Of a DNA stretch of 44,664 nucleotides, positions 40,474 through 44,664 are shown one piece after another. The stretch's first letter is position 1; each line of letters starts with the position of its first letter. The notes under the pieces are model-generated. The model had not been told where the DNA came from. It searched no databases and was given only the letters and a program-made list of their open reading frames with translations. Source of the DNA: Pantoea rwandensis (GTDB taxonomy: Bacteria; Pseudomonadota; Gammaproteobacteria; Enterobacterales; Enterobacteriaceae); assembly GCF_002095475.1 (NCBI RefSeq), contig NZ_MLFR01000039.1, forward strand, positions 1 through 44,664, in the 5' to 3' direction. Made by a program: the position numbers and the translations under genes.

Positions 40474-40758
40474 ATGCGCAAATTATTATTTCTTACTCTG
40501 ATTCTCTTCTCTGCCATTTCATCGGCGGCGAATATTATTCATTACCCTGAACGGGCAGAGAAGCTTCGCATTGATGGAGAGGTTAACGTTTTATATGACG
40601 TTAACGAGCGCGGTACCCCAGAGAATATTCGTGTGCTGACAGCCAGTCCTAAGTATGTTTTCGACAGAGATGTTCAAAAGCAAATTGCCACGTGGAGATA
40701 TCCTTCAGGTAATCCAGAACGAGACATTCCACTGCGAGTGATATTCAAAGCGAACTGA
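40474..40758 (+). CDS. Secreted TonB C-terminal-domain-like protein (moron)
   Basis: The ATG at 40474 (GGAGG five bases upstream) gives 94 residues. A signal peptide (RKLLFLTLILFSAISSAA) would export it. The mature 75 residues match the TonB C-terminal pattern in pieces: YPERAEKLRIDGEVNVLYDV, GTPENIRVLTASPKYVFDRDV and ATWRYPSGNP. There is no membrane anchor or Pro-rich linker, so it cannot transduce energy. A soluble TonB-C mimic could block TonB-dependent receptors or phages that use them. It has its own ribosome site and terminator, between the post-J genes and the side fibre. Confidence 0.82.
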   Translation: MRKLLFLTLILFSAISSAANIIHYPERAEKLRIDGEVNVLYDVNERGTPENIRVLTASPKYVFDRDVQKQIATWRYPSGNPERDIPLRVIFKAN

Positions 40759-40776
40759 CAAATAACTAATTCAACG

Positions 40777-40802
40777 AACCCGGACACTGCGCCGGGTTTT
40801 TT
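40777..40802 (+). terminator. Terminator after the TonB-C-like moron
   Basis: AACCCGG / CCGGGTT stem with an eight-base loop, followed by T-run. Confidence 0.8.
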
Positions 40803-40821
40803 ATTGCCCGGAGAAAACTCA

Positions 40822-42126
40822 ATGGCATGGTACACCACCGGCACAATCGCCGTATCTGGAACAACCGTAACAGGCACTGGCACCAACTTCCTTGATAACA
40901 CCCAGTCTATTGGCCCCGGTCAGGCGCTGCTTATTCCAGGCTCAGGCACAGTCAAGATGTATGAGATTGCGACTGTAACCAGCGCAACAAGGCTGACGCT
41001 GAAGACTTCACCCGGCACCATTGCGGCAGGGCAGGCCTATGCAATCCTGTCGTTCTACACCGATTCGGTACCAGACTTTGCGCGTCGCCTGGCTGCCCAA
41101 CTGAGTTACTACCAGTCACAGATGGATGGCTGGCAGCAGATAATGACTGGCACTGGAAGCATCACGATGACTGCGCCAGATGGCACCACGGTGACGATTA
41201 GCAGCTTCTCAAAACTGACGACTGATATTGCTAATGCTTTAAAGCTGCCAACTGCCAATGCCAGCGCAGACTTAAACACGCTAATCGCTCCCGGTATTTA
41301 CAGCATTCCTTCTGGCCTGGCTAATACACCAATCACAGCAAACGGCATTCTTCTGGTAACAGCAATCGCCAGCGGAAATTCCGTTTCACAAACTTTTTAT
41401 TCTGTCAGTACTAATTCTGCAGCTATAAACAGAGTTTTTAATAGAGTATGCACCGCAGCCAGCTCAAACCCGGCATGGACGAACTGGATAAGTGGCAATC
41501 TGTTACCTATTGAGGCCGCCTCGGTTGACCTGAATACGTACACACTTCCGGGGACATATCAGGGGGCAAGTTTTGTAAACGGGCCCGCTGTGATGGGTAA
41601 TGCTTCAGCAATGTTGATAGTGCAAGCTAATGGGGCATCCACTACAGCATCTCAAACCATTCACTTCCCATCTGCCAACCGAGTATTTGTAAGGTCTTTC
41701 GTTTCCGGTGCATGGACGGCGTGGGTAGAATCCCTTTCCTCTAACGGTGGGACACTAAACGGCGCGCTGTCTTTTGCTTCCAGAGCCGTTTACGGACAAA
41801 CCGCTGTGAATATGGGGATGCAGGGTAGCTCAAGAGCAGCAGTCTTCCCTATATCAACCACGCAGTCTGTACGCATGGTGTGTGACACAGCATCGCCTGT
41901 CCCTAATCAGGGCACCGTAACTATAACTTTTGCTGTTGCCTTTGCCGCTGCGCCAACCTCTGTCATTGCTAATAACGGAAACGCTAACGTAGCCAATACA
42001 TTATTTGTTGGCATAACCAGCATTAGCGCTAGTGGCTTCACTGCTTTCGTTACCAACCGAGACGGAACGCCAGTCACCTCACAAGTCCAGATTAACTACA
42101 CTGCCACGGGAGTGGTTAACACATGA
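40822..42126 (+). CDS. Side tail fibre with two pyocin-knob repeats
   Basis: The ATG at 40822 (GGAG eight bases upstream) gives 434 residues. The N-terminus (MAWYTTGTIAVSGTTVTGTGTNF) is a tail-attachment domain. Two knob repeats follow: about 145-225 (ASADLNTLIAPGIYSI... WTNWISG) and about 232-305 (ASVDLNTYTLPGTYQG... WTAWVES). The C-terminal domain (about 325-434, VTITFAVAFAAAPTSVIANN...) resembles gp53/H-type fibre tips that bind receptors. Confidence 0.9.
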   Translation: MAWYTTGTIAVSGTTVTGTGTNFLDNTQSIGPGQALLIPGSGTVKMYEIATVTSATRLTLKTSPGTIAAGQAYAILSFYTDSVPDFARRLAAQLSYYQSQMDGWQQIMTGTGSITMTAPDGTTVTISSFSKLTTDIANALKLPTANASADLNTLIAPGIYSIPSGLANTPITANGILLVTAIASGNSVSQTFYSVSTNSAAINRVFNRVCTAASSNPAWTNWISGNLLPIEAASVDLNTYTLPGTYQGASFVNGPAVMGNASAMLIVQANGASTTASQTIHFPSANRVFVRSFVSGAWTAWVESLSSNGGTLNGALSFASRAVYGQTAVNMGMQGSSRAAVFPISTTQSVRMVCDTASPVPNQGTVTITFAVAFAAAPTSVIANNGNANVANTLFVGITSISASGFTAFVTNRDGTPVTSQVQINYTATGVVNT

Positions 42127-42548
42127 AATACACACTTAAAGATGGTTTCCGTGGTTTTTATTTTATGGACACTGAATCTTCAGAGGCATCAACTCTGGAG
42201 CAGACAGGGCTGTCTATCAGTGATTTTGTTGAGATAACTGATGAGAATTACCAAGCCTGGTGCAACCCACCGGAAGGGCACTATGCGGTGTTTGATGAGA
42301 GCGGCCCGCGCGTTGAGAAAAACCCTGAGCCAGATTACAAAGAGATGGCCAGTTATGAGCGCCAGTCACTGCTAAGCTCTGCTACTCAGGCAATCACTGT
42401 CTGGCAGACAAAGCTCCTCATGGGTCGAAAGCTATCAGATGCAGAAACGGAATCACTTAACGCCTGGCTTGATTACATCGACGTGCTGAATGATACCGAC
42501 ATCAGTGATGCCCCCGATGTTCAGTGGCCTACCAAACCAACTGCATGA
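42123..42548 (+). CDS. tfa: Tail fibre assembly chaperone
   Basis: A 141-residue protein overlapping the fibre by four bases. Its N-terminal part matches the fibre-tip partner (YTLKDGFRGFYFMDTESSEAST), and the C-terminus (LSDAETESLNAWLDYIDVLNDTD...VQWPTKP) is the hallmark of Caudovirales tail fibre assembly proteins. It would fold and trimerise the fibre. Confidence 0.93.
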   Translation: MKYTLKDGFRGFYFMDTESSEASTLEQTGLSISDFVEITDENYQAWCNPPEGHYAVFDESGPRVEKNPEPDYKEMASYERQSLLSSATQAITVWQTKLLMGRKLSDAETESLNAWLDYIDVLNDTDISDAPDVQWPTKPTA

Positions 42549-42551
42549 TAA

Positions 42552-42569
42552 AGCCCCGGCAGCGGGGCT
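42552..42569 (+). terminator. Hairpin after the tail fibre operon
   Basis: AGCCCCG-GCAG-CGGGGCT hairpin at the end of the late operon. The following bases are not T-rich, so termination may be weak or factor-assisted. Confidence 0.5.
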
Positions 42570-42655
42570 CATTCCTACCAACTAAATTCCCTTTCCTACC
42601 AATCCCTTCCCGCATCCCGATTACCTTCCACTTGATCAGGTTTACCGATCAATAA

Positions 42656-42675
42656 TACTGTATGCGCATACAGTA
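42656..42675. promoter_or_regulatory. LexA box (SOS operator)
   Basis: TACTGTATGCGCATACAGTA fits CTG-N10-CAG perfectly and lies in a 22-bp perfect palindrome (42655-42676), eight bases before the ribosome site of the next gene. The promoter elements are not obvious. The downstream pair should be derepressed on DNA damage. Confidence 0.9.
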
Positions 42676-42695
42676 TTTTATCAGGAGGGTGCGCC

Positions 42696-42935
42696 ATGCC
42701 CCGCGACTACGAAATCATGATTGCATTCAGGCGAGCTATCCAGCGCGACACCAGAGGTCGCCAGACAGTCAGCACACTCGACTTTGTGAAAGAGCTTGAG
42801 CTGGTTAACTGGCATTACACTCTGCGCGCCGCCAACAAGTGGATAGAGATGCACACAACGACATTCAGAGACATCTCACCAACTGAAGGCGAGGAGCGTC
42901 TTTTCCATCTATTCAATCCGAATGGAGGAATCTGA
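42696..42935 (+). CDS. SOS-controlled small protein, unknown function
   Basis: A 79-residue protein with AGGAGGG six bases upstream. It is basic and helical, with YEIMIAFRRAIQRDTRGRQTVSTLDFVKEL and LFHLFNPNGGI (blocks). I recall similar proteins paired with UmuD-like genes in prophages but no function. It is the first gene after the LexA box and overlaps the next by one base. Confidence 0.85.
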   Translation: MPRDYEIMIAFRRAIQRDTRGRQTVSTLDFVKELELVNWHYTLRAANKWIEMHTTTFRDISPTEGEERLFHLFNPNGGI

Positions 42936-43255
42936 TGGGCTTTGTATCACCGGCCACTGACTACGTAGAGCACCGCATCGATCTGAGTGAGATATTCATC
43001 CCGAATCCGGGCAATACGTTCAGGATCGAAACTGCGACTGGATTTATGCTGGTTGACAGGGTGGCTAAGGTTTCGCCTGGCGATTTGGTCGCGTTCCAGA
43101 TGGAAGGAAATCCCATGCTCGGAAAGTGGCACCCGAAGCACCTGATGACTGAGGACGGTTTGATAGAGGGTGAGCAACTGGATGAGGTGATCGTGTTAGG
43201 CGCGGTGACGGTGGAAGTGCTGACGCTGGATGAGAAGTGGCGACCTACGATTTAA
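42935..43255 (+). CDS. UmuD'-like protein without catalytic serine
   Basis: A 106-residue protein. MGFVSPATDYVEHRIDLSEIF aligns with E. coli UmuD from its cleavage site onward (GFPSPAADYVEQRIDL), so the gene encodes a ready-made UmuD' form, like P1 HumD. The catalytic GDSM block is replaced by ATGFM, so Ser60 is lost and self-cleavage is not expected. It could join UmuC or a host Y-family polymerase, or act as an SOS modulator. LexA control supports an SOS role. Confidence 0.85.
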   Translation: MGFVSPATDYVEHRIDLSEIFIPNPGNTFRIETATGFMLVDRVAKVSPGDLVAFQMEGNPMLGKWHPKHLMTEDGLIEGEQLDEVIVLGAVTVEVLTLDEKWRPTI

Positions 43256-43351
43256 GCAGAGTGGGCTGACGGAATTTTCAGGCTCCTATGACAGACGGCG
43301 CGATCGGGATTCCTCATCATGGACTGACATCCAATAGCAAAGGAATGCTGT

Positions 43352-43588
43352 ATGCCTGCCAACCTTTCCGAACTCAATCGCTACATTTACCTGACCAGGT
43401 CCTTCATTCTTTACATGGATGAGGTTCTGATAAGCAGGTCGCCCGCTATCGATAAATGGCTAGCTAAAGCAATCAGAGAACAGCTGGTAGCGATACTGCG
43501 TAACCTACGTGATGAGCGGAGAATGGTGAGGGAAATAAAAAGCCCGGAAGAGTCCAGTCAACCGGGCCAAGCACAATCCTGTGCCTAA
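43352..43588 (+). CDS. Small helical protein, unknown function
   Basis: A 78-residue helical protein with AAAGGA upstream of its ATG at about 12 bases. The run FILYMDEVLI and the basic helix REQLVAILRNLRDERRMVREIK are its only features. A GCCCGG...CCGGGC inverted repeat covers its last codons. It may belong to the SOS unit; a separate promoter is not visible. Confidence 0.55.
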   Translation: MPANLSELNRYIYLTRSFILYMDEVLISRSPAIDKWLAKAIREQLVAILRNLRDERRMVREIKSPEESSQPGQAQSCA

Positions 43589-43698
43589 CATTTCCAATGA
43601 GCTAATGGTCAACATCATAGGGAAGTAGAAGTGACAATTTGATGATAGGCGGGCTTTTGATAAACGCTAGCGAAGCGGCAAGCTATTTACATGAATCA

Positions 43699-44472
43699 CT
43701 ACTTCCCGATGTATGCGATGTAGGCTTCTAACATTTTCTGGGCTTTTGAATATGTTCCTCCCATCTCCATCAGAGATTCAAGAGGATGCGCGCCTTTGCG
43801 CATAGTTTTTCCTATTGCCCATAAAAGGTAGTCTAAAGTAACAGGCGATTCGTTATCAATTGCATTGAATGCATAAGAGTCATTAATAACCTGATATTGA
43901 GGAAATCTTTCGTTAGACCTAGCGACCGCCGCCTGAAGTCCTTGCGTCCAATTATCCTTAAACGGGGTGCTTTGATGATTTTGGAGTCTCGTCAAGGCAT
44001 CTACGTGCTCTTTCATCTTCTGAAGCTCTGTCAATAGAGCGTCCTTCTCTTGAGCAGAGACATCAATATGCTTTTCAACAGGACCAAGAGACTTTAATAA
44101 GTCTTGTAGAGAGCGCGTATATAAATCTTCAGATGTGAAATCACCGTAACGCTTCCCAAGCAAAAAACCAGGCAAATCAACCCTTTCAAGTAGCAGTGGG
44201 AGCAAGATTACTCTCTTCTCTGCAATCTCTCTGTTAGAGCTAATATCAAGCTCCCTTTGTACCCATTGGCTGCTGATTGAGTTGTTAGAGAGAACCACCG
44301 CGACATAATCAACTTTATCAAGGCCCTCTCTAATTTTACCGATCAATGAATCGCCGATGTTAATTTCAGCTTCGTCGATCCATACGACATGCCCATGCTC
44401 TTGCAGGTCAGAAGCTAACCTTCTAACAAAGGGTTTATCATTTGAATTATGACTTAAAAATACACTAGCCAT
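43699..44472 (-). CDS. TIR-domain protein, candidate anti-phage defence
   Basis: A 257-residue protein, opposite strand to its neighbours, with AAGGA before the ATG at 44472. The N-terminal TIR domain (1-about 135) has VFLSHNSNDKPFVRRLASDL, VWIDEAEINIGDSL, VAVVLSNNSISSQWVQREL and the likely catalytic Glu74 in WVQREL. NAD-cleaving TIRs of plants, bacteria and SARM1 have this Glu. A coiled linker (about 140-165) leads to a helical C-terminal domain (about 170-257) that I do not recognise and that may sense infection. It is at the prophage edge, a usual place for defence cargo. Confidence 0.88.
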   Translation of the reverse strand: MASVFLSHNSNDKPFVRRLASDLQEHGHVVWIDEAEINIGDSLIGKIREGLDKVDYVAVVLSNNSISSQWVQRELDISSNREIAEKRVILLPLLLERVDLPGFLLGKRYGDFTSEDLYTRSLQDLLKSLGPVEKHIDVSAQEKDALLTELQKMKEHVDALTRLQNHQSTPFKDNWTQGLQAAVARSNERFPQYQVINDSYAFNAIDNESPVTLDYLLWAIGKTMRKGAHPLESLMEMGGTYSKAQKMLEAYIAYIGK

Positions 44473-44664
44473 TGAAGTCCTTTATCTAATCAATTAGGCA
44501 AAATTAAACAACGCCAGTTCAAGCTGACAAATCATTCATTGGGGAAAAAGATTCATAATATCTTTCATGTAAGCTGCGCAAGATACTGATGTAGAAGGAA
44601 TGAAAAATCCATTGATATTATGATTATAATTGGTAATTAATTGAATTATAAGAAATTAAATACT
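44473..44664. other. AT-rich right edge
   Basis: No ORF with a ribosome site. The stretch is very AT-rich and must hold the promoter of the TIR gene. An attR would be expected near here if the window is an integrated prophage, but I see no repeat shared with the left edge. Confidence 0.4.

Noticed and set aside
42641..42676. Assignment of exact -35 and -10 for the LexA-controlled promoter
   Set aside because: Several weak hexamers fit poorly, so only the operator is annotated.
1..44664. Search for direct repeats marking attL and attR at the two ends
   Set aside because: Only AT-rich similarity was found; no shared core of useful length, so att sites are not called.
1..44664. CRISPR arrays, insertion sequences and rRNA
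   Set aside because: No regularly spaced repeat array, transposase gene or rRNA sequence is visible.

Overview
The window looks like a nearly complete temperate lambdoid siphovirus, either a prophage or a phage genome opened beside its integrase. The host is probably a member of Enterobacterales. The reasons are the modular lambda order, the HK97-type head genes, the lambda-type tail tip genes (M, L, K, I, J), a DUF1317 protein, a YmfL-type regulator, a P21-type pinholin with SAR endolysin, and a canonical enterobacterial LexA box. The host species cannot be fixed, because no host gene or att core is visible at either end.

Layout. 1-1356: tyrosine integrase and a DUF4224 excisionase-position protein, leftward. 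1408-5579: leftward early operon of small genes, including a C5-cytosine methyltransferase and a DUF1317 protein; no N, Red or Erf homologue is recognisable. 5580-6690: long structured leader of PL with one two-stem RNA and three related hairpin modules, each ending at an ATG. 6690-7640: OL/PL, CI-type repressor, OR/PR. 7639-12945: rightward early genes (Cro, YmfL-like regulator, small proteins, replication initiator with an internal five-iteron origin, PerC-like protein, a 39-residue membrane peptide, ParB-like protein, RusA, DUF968 nuclease). 12969-13331: antiterminator Q. 13348-14961: an oppositely oriented two-gene cassette (360-residue soluble protein plus four-TM membrane protein) that resembles lambda RexAB in layout. 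15190-16755: late terminator, tRNA-Arg(UCU), pinholin, SAR endolysin, Rz/Rz1. 16777-19840: accessory genes, including an Acb2/Tad1-hairpin-like protein and two glycosyltransferases. 19809-27961: HNH nuclease, likely cos, terminase, portal, protease, capsid, connectors, tail tube. 28035-40390: tail assembly chaperones with a -1 frameshift, tape measure (frameshifted), M, L, K, I, J and two small post-J genes. 40822-42548: side tail fibre and its chaperone. 42655-43588: LexA-controlled genes, one a UmuD'-like protein. 43699-44472: TIR-domain protein.

How it works together. CI and Cro would act on three operator-like sites at each of OL and OR. The initiator would bind iterons inside its own gene. 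Q would release late transcription through the terminator at 15190. Several cargo genes (17330, 28818 YebO-like, 34294/34593 lipoprotein pair, 40474 TonB-C-like) sit in the late operon with their own promoter and/or terminator, as morons do. With the RexAB-like cassette, the TIR protein and the Acb2-like protein, the phage appears to carry both defences against competitors and a counter-defence.

Two structural genes (tape measure near 30983, post-J gene near 39645) are each broken by what looks like one missing base in a short homopolymer, so sequencing error must be excluded before calling the phage defective.
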